Assembly (NCBI GenBank): GCA_036426205.1
Contig: CM071570.1
Span: 53,651,087-53,715,086 of the forward strand
Length of the DNA: 64,000 nt
Reading direction: 5' to 3'
DNA from: Ascaphus truei
Lineage: Eukaryota > Chordata > Amphibia > Anura > Ascaphidae
Part shown: one piece after another, positions 47,989 to 58,860 of the stretch
How the letters are laid out: the number at the start of each line of letters is the position of its first letter
Position numbering within the stretch: the stretch's first letter is position 1
Program-made: the position numbers and the translations under genes
Notes under the pieces: generated by a model
What the model was told of the DNA's origin: nothing
Databases searched by the model: none
The model's input: only the letters and a program-made list of their open reading frames with translations

Positions 47989-48538
47989 AGAAAACACGAA
48001 ATGCCCGCTCAGCCTACTGAAAGGAACCAAAAACCTTCTAGAGTGGTGCTGTCAGGGTATGAACATATGTATACACGAGAGAGAACCCTATTATGACGCA
48101 CACTAACTCTACTAATAGAAAAATAAATACATTTTATTGGAACATAAACTAAAACACAGATAAAATTGCGCTTAACCAGCGAACGACTCGACTGTTGTAG
48201 TACCTAATAGTATTATATCTTGGCCCTAATTAGTGAATGCTGCATGCAGGTAAGGTACCTTATACAACGCTATATTAGCATGGCGAGTTTCAGGTTCTCG
48301 CCACGAGTTTGGCGAGTTTTACAGCTCTGAAAAATTTTCAGAGCACTTTTAAAAATCGCGCCATTTTCTCCCGAGTTTAATGATTTCTGGCTAGTTTTTT
48401 CACCAGAAGATGGCGCTATTTCCTTATCTATGCTCTCTGCATGAGCCCCTTAGTTTATGTTCCAATAAAATGTATTTATTTTTCTATTAGTAGAGTTAGT
48501 GTGCGTCATAATAGGGTTCTCTCTCTCTCTCGTGTATA
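47989..48538 (-). mobile_element. Palindrome-plus-tail element (550 bp), 18-bp target-site duplication
   Basis: CATTTTTCTTTTCACACA occurs at 47971-47988 and 48539-48556, and both copies encode the same few gypsy residues. Arms: ATGTATACACGAGAGAGAAC ... ACATAAACTAA (48067-48152) and its reverse complement (48451-48540). A tail of about 80 bp (47989-48066) is on the left only, so the element points to the minus strand. The centre holds GGCGAG repeats and a TTTCAGAGC hairpin. I find no hammerhead core in it. Confidence 0.72.
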
Positions 48539-48556
48539 CATTTTTCTTTTCACACA

Positions 48557-48757
48557 CACATCCAAGGACTCCGAGTATTGGATAGGTAGAAGATTTTCCT
48601 GAGAGGAAGAAATCTTATGTATTCCCACGCACTCTGGTGCAGGAAGTTTAGGTAGCCAGGAGAGTTGGTAGTGCTCCGAGGAAAAGGTGAATACTCTGGT
48701 CTTCCAGTGAATTAGTAGACTATAGATTGTGAGCCATGGAATTCCCAGAATCACCAA
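48557..48757 (-). pseudogene. Ty3/gypsy aspartic protease C-terminal remnant
   Basis: The minus-strand frame starts MVILGIPWLTIYSLLIHW, the flap-distal LGxPWL motif of gypsy retropepsins, then runs through VFTFSSEHYQLSWLPKLP into the linker to RT. The catalytic aspartate region upstream of 48757 is not recognisable. It belongs to the same element copy as 47746-47970 and 36730-37109. Confidence 0.8.
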
Positions 48758-48759
48758 AA

Positions 48760-50375
48760 ACTGGGGTGAAGGGCTATGAGAAGCAGACTATTGGTTCTTT
48801 TCTCCTTTCACTTTCCTACAGTATGTTCCCTTAATAGATATGCACGCCGATTGTGAGATTGATATCATGATTGGTACAGTACATGTATTCACATTAAGAA
48901 AAATATGTTCATTAGCTGCTGTACAAAAAGTAAATTTACATCAATAGCTACCACAAAAGAAACTATAGAACACAGATATACATCTGGACAAGCTTTTTAC
49001 ACTGCTGTTTTAATGGAAATGGAAATCTGCTTATACTGTATTGTATTGAAGCTGTAGTTTTTCTGCATTTCTTGCAAATATTTAACAGTAAAGTATTATT
49101 TAGTCCGTATTTTGGAAAATGTCCTTGGTGCCACTGCCACCAGCAGTCACTTGATCATGGTGATCGCGACACGGAGGATAAACGCTGCGGGGGGGTCATA
49201 TTCAGAAGCACGGACTCGTCACAGCGTGATCGCAGCAGACACTGTCTCCGGCACTGATGACTTTTGCTTCTTTGACCGTGGCGCTGGTCTTGAGCCTCGC
49301 TACATCTGTAGTTACAGCATGTTCAAGGGAAGACACAACTATTAACAATGGTACTGTACATCTATATGTGAGTGTTGTTATATTACATTAACAAATAAAG
49401 CTGTAAAAAGACATAATTAACAGCAAAACATCTAAAAAAAAAAAAGGCAAAGTAATCATATTTTGGTGTAATATTGTCTCAAATAACATTATATACTGTA
49501 CATTTGAGGAAGTTTTGTGCGTACCATACAGTACTTTGGCAACGTTAACGCATCATGCAGTATACAATCAGGAAAAAATTAATAATAGTTTAAATGTAAA
49601 CTACTGTATTCCAGTGAATGAGACCCTATTTGAATTAAATAAAAGCAGAGCTTTTTCTGAACATTGCATGGTTGGCAGCAAGGCATGATTAAACAAATAA
49701 CGGGAAAATAAACTGTATTAAATTAAATTGGATGTCGTACCAAGAAATCTCCGTTTTGATTTCACAATGACATCTCTTTCATAACAGCCGCCCCCATCTT
49801 TTCAAAGATTATATTTTTATGTGCTGCATCAGGAGTGAAGTTCAAACTTATTGCATTCTTTTAGTTAACAAAGTCTTGTTTACCCGATAGATATTACAAA
49901 ATGCAAAGTTGCTGTCAACAACTGCCAAGAGCAGAAGCATTTGCAACTTTTTTTTATAACTTGTGAGCCATCACTACTTTCGTACCTGAATACAAATGAG
50001 TATTTTTCTTATAAATATTAGCTTAAAATATTTAAGGTGACAAATTTCAACAAGATTATATGGCACTGCAATTTGTTTAGACTCCTTTATAGATTGCAGT
50101 GAATACACCAATTCAATGTAAAGTGTTTGAAATAAGAAGTAACTACTATTCTTAAAGCTTTTAACGTACAATCTTCTCCAACTCAAGAATACAAGAAAAT
50201 AAACAGTATAATATGTTACCGACTTCAATCGTTTTAAACAGTTACGGAATCAGTGAGATATTTCAAGTGAAAAACCCATCAGAATGTTTCCTACAAAGTG
50301 ACATCTTCAAAAATGTATAATGTTGTGAATATAAACTGAAAACATATACTGTATATGAATTAACGGGAAGGAAAA
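48760..50375. other. Gene-free AT-rich sequence
   Basis: No coding similarity. A short GC-richer patch (49110-49320) has no recognised homology. TACAGTA/TACTGTA are frequent here (48822, 48884, 49035, 49352, 49494, 49528, 49605 and 50348). Confidence 0.5.
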
Positions 50376-50530
50376 AAAGAGGGATTTCAGAATGAGAAGA
50401 GCAGAGACAGATTTAGGAGAGAATTAACTGATTCTAGTAGAACTGTTTAGGATAGATCATAGGAGAGGAAGGGGAGAGGCAAGAAAGCCAGATGGCAGAA
50501 GGTTACAATAGTCAGGACCAGGCCTGTCAA
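50376..50530 (-). mobile_element. L2-like LINE fragment
   Basis: On the plus strand, phrases such as AGAAGGTTACAATAGTCAGGA correspond to the L2 3' coding part (compare AGTTAAAGTAATCCAGACGG-like sequence at 30560). It is short and decayed. Confidence 0.45.
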
Positions 50531-50534
50531 ACAG

Positions 50535-51484
50535 GCCAGGAGTTTTTTTGGTTAGGAGGGAGGTTGTTTGGCCCGAAAGGAGATTGTCTGACCAGGAGGG
50601 AGGTTGTTTGGACAAGATGGGAGGTTGTTTGGATGGGAAGATGATGAAGAATAGAGAGAGAGAGGGGGGAATGGGTGAAGAATGGGTGAAGAGAGGGAGA
50701 GAGGAGATTGATGAGAGAGGGGATGGGAGAAGAGAGCAAGGGTATGGGGGGAGAGAGAGGGGATGGGGAAGACAGAGATTGAAAAAGGGGATGGGGAGAG
50801 GGAGGGGATTGGGAAGAGAGAATGGGGGGAAAGAGGGTATGGGGAAGATAGAGAGATAAGGTATGGGAGAAGAGAGCAAGGGTATGGGGGAAAGAGAGTG
50901 GATGGAGAAAACAGAGATTGAAAAAGGGGATGGGGAGAGGATTGGGAAGAGAGAGAGAGAATGGGGGGAAAGAGGGGATGGGAAGATAGATAGAGAGAGA
51001 GGGAGGGGATGGGTGGGAGGGGATGGGGAAGAGAGAGAGGGTGGGACAAGAGAGAGAGAGGGAAACTTGGGCTAGAGCGAAAGGGGTAGGAGTTAGATAG
51101 AGAGGATGGGGGATAGGGGAGAGAGGGGGTGAAGGAAAGTTAGAGGATGGGGGAGAGAGAAGGTGTGTAGACAAATGAGATGGGGAGAGAGAGGGGATGG
51201 GGGAGAGACAAGGTATGGGGAGGGAGAGGATAAGGAGAGTAAATGGGGATATAGAGGATGGGGAAAGAGGCTTGGGGGAGAGAGAGGGGATGTGGAAAGA
51301 GGGAGGGGATGGTGGAGAGAGAGAGGGGGTGGGGAGAGAGTGGATGTGGGAAAGAGGGATAGGAATGGAGGGGATAGGGAAAGAGGAGATAGAGAGAGGG
51401 GATTGGGAGAGAGAGTGTGGTGGAAGAGAGAGGAGATGTAGAGGAACAGAGGGAGATGAGGGATGAAATAAGAGAGAGGGTATG

Positions 51485-51547
<63 letters not shown>

Positions 51548-51815
51548 GAGGAAGAGTGGAGGAGGAATGAGGGAAGAGAAAGGAGGGGGGTGAAAAAAGA
51601 CAGGAGGCAGGGTGGGAAAGAGAGAGGGATTGGGAAGGGATAAGGGGGGATGGCGGTAGAGAGGAGACAGAATAGGAAAAGAGTGAGGGGAATGGAGAAA
51701 GAGAGGGGGTTGGGTAAGAGATAGAGGGGAATGGGGAAAAAGAGGGGGGAATGGGGAAGAGAGAAAAGGATATGGGGCCGAGAGAGAGGATTGGAGGAGA
51801 GAGAGATACCAGTGA
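50535..51815. repeat. Purine-rich minisatellite with (GA)n run
   Basis: About 1.3 kb of almost pure purine on the plus strand, built from GGGGATGGGGAAGAGAGAGA-type words of variable length. A perfect GA run lies at 51491-51542. Mirror-symmetric purine tracts of this sort can form triplexes (H-DNA). Long Pro/Ser/Leu frames on the minus strand and Gly/Glu/Arg frames on the plus strand are artefacts. Confidence 0.85.
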
Positions 51816-52335
51816 TGTTTTATATATTTTTAAGTATACGTATACATTCTAGTTACTGTGCGAGTCTGTTAGGATGTAGGTTACATTTATTTTTTTCCTT
51901 CCCCTCTGATGTGGCACGAGTCTGGCAGTTGGATTTAAGAATCGGCCCCCAAACTAATTCTGAGTTTGATGATAGTTGGGTGCAGGGTGGCTAAGGGTGC
52001 TCAAGTACCAGACCAGTATATATAAAAATATGAATCAATATACACAGTATTCAAAGGAAAGTGGGTGATTAGGTCATCTGACCATAATGAGTGAGTCAAA
52101 TTTACAAGTCAGTAATCTTAAGAATTAAAAGTAGTTGGACAGGTATTCCCTGAAAGCAAGGGTGGGCGAAAATGCTTCACACCACCCCAATCCTCATTGG
52201 GAGTGTCTTTTGAATCTTCAATAAGATGAAAAATAGTACTCACAGTCTCTTCCTCTAAATTCCTTGTCAATCATCCACTTTCTGAAAATGTATGGAGGCG
52301 TGACACCTGTTGGTAGTAATATCCAAGTATAGTTG

Positions 52336-53809
52336 TGTAGCCTAGGCTCCGGCCGCTACCTCTTTCCTTGGGCCCTAATAGTATAAGTCCTGCTAGGGTC
52401 AGGCACTGGAAGGGTGTGAGGAATCAGGGATCGCGGCGCCCGCGCCCTGGTTCCTCTGCTGATAGATTCCCTCCAGCTGCCGTGGCGCGCACCCCTCGCC
52501 AGCGCTACTCACCTCCGTCGCTTCTGGGGGCTCCCCGTCGTCCTCGGCGTCCCCGGTTTCCTGCAGTACCTCACGCAGCCGCCATGTTGCTCGGGCGCGC
52601 GCCTGAACAGCGCGCGCCGGGCGAAGTTAATTTATTCACTGCTCTGGCAGTGAAGACCCGCCTCCAACACAGTAATATGATCTCCTGTCAAGACAAGAGT
52701 CCTCACCTGTCTGCCAATCAAGGGAACCTATCCAGGATGGCTCCACGCAGTCCTCCAGGTCTGCCTTCACTTCTGATTGGTCAGCCACACTTTATAATGC
52801 CAGTCCTTCCTATCATTCATTGCTCGACATAGTTTTCACTTGGATTACTACTCTGGCGTTTTCTCTCTCATTCACTCAGGTTACGACTTGGCTTGGCGGA
52901 CGTCTCTCTCTGGCTCTAGACCCCTGCTTGGACAAACGACCTTCCCGTATTCTCCAATCCCAGACCTTGGTTAACGGCAACGATACGGCATTTCTACACC
53001 GGTACCGGCAAGTATTGCTAGCGAAATACACCTGGCCTGGCAACGCCAATATCACCACACTCCGGACACGCTCCCTTTGCTGCGGGTGCGTGCTTCTATA
53101 CGTTCCTCACCTCAGTGAAAGGAACGGGTCTGGTCTGCGGGCAGCACCGGCGTAACAAAGGGTTAATTCCATCTGTAGGCCTAGTGTGCTATTGCAGTCT
53201 TGGATGCAGTAAGTGTATCCAAGGACAGGCCTAGCAACAACCAGAGAGTGTCAGCCTGGGGGAGGTACTGGCTGGGTCACATGTTCAGATGTGACACCTG
53301 TCAGTATCAGACCTGCCCTGTTATGGGGCAGGGTTACAAGCCCAACCCCAGGGTATATAACCTGGCTCTCTCCTAAAAGTGGGTGTGTCTCTTTCCTCCC
53401 CCTGTGGAGTGAGCAACAGCTACCCTGTGTTCCATAAGTGGATATAGGAGGAGCACCAGAAGGGAATTAGATGGGCCTCAAGCCTTAAAGTAACCTTCCA
53501 GGGGAAGCAAAAAAGGAATGCACTGCTGTAACAACTAACCAATGCAATAAATACCATGGAACCATATGCAAGTGTGATTAACTGTCTTGGGATATGGAGA
53601 GGTGTCAGCGTGGACCATCCTACTACCACAAGATCCTCGCTGACTGGAGGCGCTGTCAACGAATAAGGTACCCTGTAAACCTGTCCTGACTTTCCCCACA
53701 TCACCGTGGAGCACTCAGCCCTCCTGTTACCTCACAGGTATGCACAGCATCGCATGAAAAACACTAGTAGCAGTCCAGATCACATTTGGGTGGGGGTAAA
53801 GGTGTTACA
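52336..53809 (+). mobile_element. Solo LTR (TGTAGCC...TTACA), interrupted by a second LTR
   Basis: Starts TGTAGCCTAGGCTCC and ends GGTGTTACA. Without the inner LTR it is about 726 bp. Flanks GTTG and GATG are a near-match 4-bp duplication, and removing it rejoins the palindrome arm on either side. Internal words GGTATATAACCTGGC (TATA-like, 53353) and CTCAGCCCTCCTGTTACC (near 53716) are shared with the LTR at 59661-63276 (CTCAGCCCTCCTGTTACC near 63190), so both belong to one family. Confidence 0.7.
52415..53157 (+). mobile_element. Solo LTR, 743 bp, with 5-bp target-site duplication AAGGG
   Basis: TGTGAGGAATCAGGG ... CACCGGCGTAACA, flanked by AAGGG at 52410-52414 and 53158-53162. Very CpG-rich at 52430-52620. 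The short frame 52368-52832 spans its boundary and is not a gene. The sequence style fits Ty3/gypsy LTRs. No internal region is present, so it is a recombination product. Confidence 0.8.
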
Positions 53810-53907
53810 GATGTAACAGAGAAGCAGCGTACAGCCAAAAGGGGAGTCAGGGTCCAGATTGATAGAAAAATCATTTATTGAGAAGACATACTGAAGGAGG
53901 TAACAAC

Positions 53908-53985
53908 CCTCTTACGCGTTTCCTACACCTGGTACTTTATTTACAGCTTGATAAAGTACCAGGTGTACGGAATGCGTAGGAGGGT
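53908..53985. ncRNA. Two facing, decayed hammerhead-like modules
   Basis: The minus-strand copy reads ...GTACCAGGTGTAGGAAACGCG then TAAGAGGG. The plus-strand copy reads CTTGATAAAGTACC then GGTGTACGGAATGCGTAGG. Stem II-like GTAC/GTAC, the GAAACGCGT segment and the TTGATAA (U3-A8 type) core can be recognised, but neither copy is complete. Confidence 0.5.
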
Positions 53986-54065
53986 TGTTACCTCCTTCAG
54001 TATGTCTGACTCCCCTTTTGGCTGTGCACTGCTTCTCTGTTACAACTATACTCTGAGTTTGATGA

Positions 54066-54470
54066 ACCTGGTTAAGGAAGTAAATTAACCTTGACGGAGG
54101 AGAGGGAAGGTGCTTGGCCGATACTGAGAGGAAGGCCATTCCAGAGGTGAGGAGCAGTAAGTGAGAAATGTTTTAGGAGAGAGAGGGCTTTAGATACAAA
54201 AAGGATTAGACAGAAGAAGACATCCTTGAGCAGAATGCAAGAATCAAGCAAGGATATAGTGAGACGTTAGGACTGTGATATGAAGAGAGGCAGAGGAGTG
54301 TATCAGACTGAACTGTTTCTATCAGCAGTGTTCCACATAGATTGTAGGGGGAAAAGGTGATAGGCAGGAAGGCTAGACAGTAAAAGGTTACCCTTACTGA
54401 GATGGGAGAAAATGAGAGCATGGGTATTAGCAGTGGAGTGACAAAGTAAAAATACTGTTTGGCAATATAG
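54066..54470 (-). mobile_element. L2-like LINE fragment
   Basis: Plus-strand phrases GGTGCTTGGCCGATACTGAG, GAGCAGTAAGTGAGAAATG and GAGATGGGAGAAAATGAGAGC parallel the L2 3' region at 20.9-22 kb and 30-31 kb. Heavily mutated. Confidence 0.5.
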
Positions 54471-55138
54471 CCCTCCCCCCACCCCCCCCAAGAAATAGAG
54501 ACCCAGATAAGGGCATCTACATCGTGCAGGGGTAAGGAATAACACAGCCCTCAATCGCTTACCTTCAGCGCTGCTGAGACATGGATCCAGGTGGAGATGT
54601 GAAGATTCGGCTGCGCTGCTCATCTAAAAGGTGAGTATCTGTATTTTCTCCCTGCAGATGGCCCATTCAAGTGAAGGGTTAATGCTGCATCGTCCCATTC
54701 AAAAGCATAGACCCCCACAGCGTTAATCATTCCTGGCCGCAAAACTTGCCGTCCTTGTGGCCATGGAGGGGTCTCAATTGGGTCCTGGTTTTTCACATTT
54801 TTTTCCACAGCCACAAAGACAGTAAGTATTGCTACATCTGTAGGTAATTGATTGGTATGAGATTAGAGGGGCACCATGTGGCGGGTGAGTAGAAAGTGGG
54901 AGGCGACGGTGGCAGTAGGTAGAAATTAGACAAGATCCAGGATTGAGAGATATAGTATATTCCCAGAATCAAGAAGGAAAAGCATAGAAAGAACAGAACG
55001 GATTGGTAAGTGTGCGGTTTAGTAAAGGGTGTATTACTAATTGATAAAAGAGTGCAAGTAGCAAATATATCAGTTATTCATGACCAAAATGTTCTATAGA
55101 AATTAACAAAAGTATTAAACGCTGCATTCATTATGCTA
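54471..55138. other. Gene-free sequence
   Basis: No gene or clear repeat recognised. CCCATTCAA words near 54664 and 54697 are shared with the hairpin element at 56.7 kb (ATTCAAACGCAGGGACCCC). Confidence 0.4.
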
Positions 55139-55140
55139 TA

Positions 55141-55471
55141 CAGGCATACCCCGCATTAACGTACGCAATGGGACCAGAGCATGTATGTAAAGTGAAAATG
55201 TACTTAAAGTGAAGCACTCCCTTTTTCCCACTTTTGATGCACGTACTGTACTGCAATTGTCATATACGTGCATAACTGATGTGAATAACGCATTTGTAAC
55301 AGGCTCTATAGTCTCCCCACTTGCGCACAGCTTCGGTACATGTAGGGAGCTGGTATTGCTGTTCAGGACGTACTGACAGGCGCATGCGTGAGCTGCCGTT
55401 TGCCTATTGAGCGAAATGTACTTACTCGCGAGTGTACTTAAAGTGAGTGTCCTTAAAGCGGGGTATGCCTG
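55141..55471. mobile_element. Tc1/mariner (pogo/Tigger-like) MITE, 331 bp, TA duplication
   Basis: Terminal inverted repeats CAGGCATACCCCGC (55141) and GCGGGGTATGCCTG (ending 55471), flanked by TA at 55139-55140 and 55472-55473. CAGGCATACC ends resemble Tigger-type elements. The inside has inverted words TGTACTTAAAGTGA (55198) and GTACTTAAAGTGAG (55434). There is no transposase, so it would need one supplied in trans. Confidence 0.85.
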
Positions 55472-55473
55472 TA

Positions 55474-56615
55474 GTCATTGGTTGTCCGTTGGATCAATAT
55501 TACAGTACAGGCCTTTTTTATTCCTTTGTGTAACGCTACATTGTTTTTGTTACCTTGTTTTCTTTTGTAATAATTAAAATAATAAATGTATGTATAGCAA
55601 TAAGTAGTTGACAAAGACCCACCAACTATGTATTTTTATACTGTACAAAAATGTAACTAAAAATAAAATACATCTTTCTATTTGGGAGGGAGGCATGGGA
55701 TGATTTTATGTAAAGTCAATAGAGCTAGGATTTGGAGACATTATTTAATTCTCTAGCTGAACAAATAATAGCTTAATATAGTTTCTACAATGAAAACCAT
55801 TTTATATGTCTGTAAAATTGATTTCCACTGCTTATAACATTTTATGGTTATATTGTGACATTAATAAAGGATCACTGCTGCCTAATAAAAATGAATATGT
55901 TACATTATCTAAAAAGGGGAATTGAGAGCTGCATATCAATACTGAAAACTTGGGAGAGAAAGCAATACAATTTGCACTGAACTTAATGAACATTGAGAAG
56001 CAAACAGTATAACTTTAACAGCATACAGTAAGTGATATTAAATGAGGTTTATTCACAAAAGTGTGATAACGTTTAAAGGGGTAGATCCACAGAAGTGTCT
56101 TACATTTCTAGAGTTACTTTATCGCCATTTTATATATCGATATCCGTAACGTGCATCCCAAAGGCGCTCACCCGCAAAAATAATGAAACAATAAATTTTA
56201 ACAGATGTTAAGGGGGGATGGGGGTGAATGCAAAGAAGCAAAGTCTCACATTTTTCCAATGCACAAAGGTATCACCTTTGCAGTCTGTCACAGGGAGTTC
56301 ACCATACGGCCCACGTGTCTAAGTAGATGAGTCAGATGCTGAACTTCAACCATCTACAAAAGAAGGCATGGAATATTTTTTTTAAATCAATTAAACTAAA
56401 ATTCCATATTGTACTGCATACAGCTCTAATTATCTTAAGGAGGAACATTCATCCATTTTTTGAGAGAACATGCTCCCTAGAAACAAAGATGGATGAAGTC
56501 ACAACATTCCAAATTGCCACTGAAACGGAAATACAGGTAAAACTGCTGAAACCAATAATATCATCCAGGAAGAGGCTGGCAATCGCTTGCACAGAAATAC
56601 AGCTGCAACTGCCGG
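55474..56615. other. Gene-free AT-rich sequence
   Basis: No coding similarity. The frame at 56327-56635 (102 codons) resembles no family I know. GGGGTAGATCCACAGAA near 56078 resembles 16858. Confidence 0.45.
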
Positions 56616-56618
56616 TTG

Positions 56619-56881
56619 TAGACTGCTTGCCTTGAGAATTCTGCACTTAAACCCAGCCCACGCTGCGAGATTCCTGCAGCCAGAATAATGGCCCATCGGA
56701 TTAACACAGTGAGGTCCCTACATTCCAATGGGACTCACGCTGTGTTAATCATACTGGTCTGCGAGTCCCATTCAAACGCAGGGACCCCGCTGTGTTAATC
56801 CGATGGGCCATTACAGCTTGCTGTGGACCATCTCACGAGTTACTGCGAGATGGTCACAGATTTTCCTTGGCAAGCAGTCTA
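56619..56881. mobile_element. Hairpin MITE
   Basis: Outer TAGACTGCTTGCC and GGCAAGCAGTCTA are inverted. Inner TAATGGCCCATCGGATTAAC and its complement (ending 56813) form the main hairpin. The centre contains ATTCCAATGGGACTC/GAGTCCCATTCAA. No coding frame. Confidence 0.75.
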
Positions 56882-58310
56882 AATCCATCAGTTGCATCTG
56901 TAGCTTCTGACTTCTAAATGTTCCTAAATTTGTGTGTGCGATTCTACAAATCCCATTGGAAAGCAAGGACTTTAAATTGCTTGACCTCCTGTACTACTAC
57001 TTCCAGTGAAAAGTAGTACTATATGTCATCCTTACCCCAGAGAGGTGAATAGCTTAAAGCTGCAATTCAACCAATGTCCTACATGTGTGTTTATTTTAAT
57101 AAATCAGTTCTGTATTATGAGAAAATACTTTTTTAAAGACATATTTAATGTATTCTAATGTAACAAGCATTTTTGTTTCTATAGCAACCATTTACAAAGT
57201 CACATCCCCTTCCTCTTATGAGACAGGCTTTGGTACACCCCGTTTGCATTCTCCCTAGCAGTGAACCAATTGTATCTAGTGCCTGCCTGGTCACATGATC
57301 TTCCACACGGAACTTTTCATCTTGGGTAATCTTCTGCAGCCCTAACAGTGATACCTAAAGAACCCCCGAGCAGAATCTTCAGCGATTGATTACAGGAGAA
57401 CGGATCGATCGGCACTTAGCTAATCACTTGTCAGTGTGCAGATTGTATTGATACATATTGAATAGCATTTTTTTTAAATGACAGCTTGAACTACAGCTTA
57501 AAAGCCACAGACAAATTGAGATTGACATCACACAAGGAGTCTTCAACCTGATCCAAGACCTGGCAAGCTTTAATTTATACAAAAATGTATGGCAACTCTC
57601 TAATCTCGAGCCCCAAGGTGATGAGCTACTGGATTTACTAAAAGTGGAAACTTTATTAAGCTGTATCCTTTCCACTGTCAAATCAGCAAGGTTTTACCAG
57701 TCCCCATACTGGAATGCATATTAGACCTGACTAGAAAATCCTGTCCCTCACTCCCCCTCCCATCCACTCTGTCACCCCCACACTCCCCTCCCTTCCACCC
57801 TTCCCCCCACCGCTCACCCTCCCTTCCATCCTGTCTCCCCCATGCTCCCCCTGCCATCAACCCTGTCACCCTCATGCTCCCCCTACCCCTCCCAAATATC
57901 ACCCCCATGCTCACCCTCCCCTGTGACATCATCCCCCCTTCCCTATTTCACCCCCCTCCCTTTGTCACTCCCTCCCCTCCCCCGTGTTGCCCCCTCCCAC
58001 TTGTACTTTGTGTCAGGTTATACTCAGTCAGTGTATAGCGCCACCTGGTGTTATAACCTGACTATACTATACATGTAATATAGTCAGACTGTATTGATAC
58101 AAGGCTTAAAACAACCACAATATATAAGTCAACACTCCTCCCAATATAAAATAAGTGTCCATGACTAATTAAGTCAGAAAATATACTGATTTTACTGATA
58201 TTTGAATTAGTGGAAAAATAATAATAATAGTTTATACAATTTGTGATAAAAAAAAATATGATTTAAAAATAAATAAAATCAATACAAATGTAAATGTGTG
58301 TAAAATATAA
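56882..58310. other. Gene-free sequence with pyrimidine-rich patch
   Basis: 57740-58005 is C/T-rich (CTCCCCCTCCC type). At 58015-58075 GTCAGGTTATACTCAGTC and TATAACCTGACTATACT form an imperfect hairpin. No gene recognised. Confidence 0.5.
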
Positions 58311-58319
58311 TACACCGAT

Positions 58320-58860
58320 ACTGCTGCTCAAACCCTTCAATGTAGGGGAGCGCAGTGCCAGACTAAAAAGAAGAAGAGATAAAAACATAAAATAGTGTAA
58401 TACCTTACATTCTACTACTCTCATTTTCCTTATTAATCAAAGTCTGTGAAGAAAAAATGGAGAGATGCGGTGGACTACCAATAATTAAAAGCATATGGGG
58501 AAACTTCCAATAAAAATATATATTATTTGGTCATGTACAAACATGAGAGGTAAAAAAAAGAACCACCAACACGTTTCGCGCTAAAGCGCTTTTCAAGGTG
58601 TAGTTTTAAGCCAAAAATCAGAGCATATTTGGAGTAAGTATCCGGGACTCTCGCCATGCGCGGTAGCACCCCACGTGACGAAAACCGTCATCGCGCATGG
58701 CACGTTGCTCAACGAACGAACATAACTTTATAAAATCATAACAAACACTGGCAAGAACAAATAAAGAGTATAGAAAGACACAATGTTGCAACACTTCAAT
58801 AACAATATTTAAAAAAATCACTCTGCATATATGAATGTAAACTGGCATAAGTATGTCAAG
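58320..58860 (-). mobile_element. Ribozyme-bearing element, boundaries unclear
   Basis: The surroundings of the hammerhead at 58564-58600 resemble those at 27926-28458 and 60000-60130 in layout: an A-rich body on the left, the ribozyme, then an AT-rich upstream part. I could not find a target-site duplication, so the ends are guesses. The region up to 59640 is AT-rich and gene-free. Confidence 0.45.
58564..58600 (-). ncRNA. Hammerhead ribozyme, U3-A8 variant
   Basis: Minus strand: stem I CACC, core TTGAAAA, stem II GCGC-TTTA-GCGC, GAA, stem III ACGTGT (self-complementary with G-U pairs), nucleotide 17 = U, then GGTG pairing with CACC. Core positions 3 and 8 are U and A. Confidence 0.68.

Larger units (their letters stand above)
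51973..54051 (-). mobile_element. Palindrome-plus-tail element interrupted by nested LTRs, 14-bp target-site duplication
   Basis: TCTGAGTTTGATGA flanks the block at 51959-51972 and 54052-54065. The element is a left-hand tail (51973-52326) plus a palindrome. The left arm starts TATAGTTG at 52328 and resumes after the LTR at 53812 (TGTAACAGAGAAGCAGC). The right arm ends GCTTCTCTGTTACAACTATA at 54050. The arms contain decayed hammerhead-like modules near the axis (53910-53985). Two LTRs sit in the left arm, one inside the other. Confidence 0.72.

Noticed and set aside
49072..49345. GC-richer patch with two overlapping frames (61 and 77 codons) as possible host exon
   Set aside because: No recognisable domain and the two frames compete. 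Conservation data would be needed, and other unexplained GC-rich MITEs in this window look alike.
50457..51466. Minus-strand Pro/Ser/Leu-rich frames up to 215 codons and plus-strand Gly/Glu-rich frames
   Set aside because: They are products of a purine-only repeat, where stop codons are rare in these frames. No similarity to a protein family.
52368..52832. A 154-codon frame in a CpG-rich region, at first like a first exon with a promoter island
   Set aside because: It crosses the boundary of a solo LTR with a clear 5-bp duplication. The CpG island belongs to the LTR.
56327..56635. A 102-codon frame as a possible small gene
   Set aside because: Flanked by AT-rich DNA and a hairpin MITE. No motif, no similarity and no splice or polyadenylation context that I can defend.
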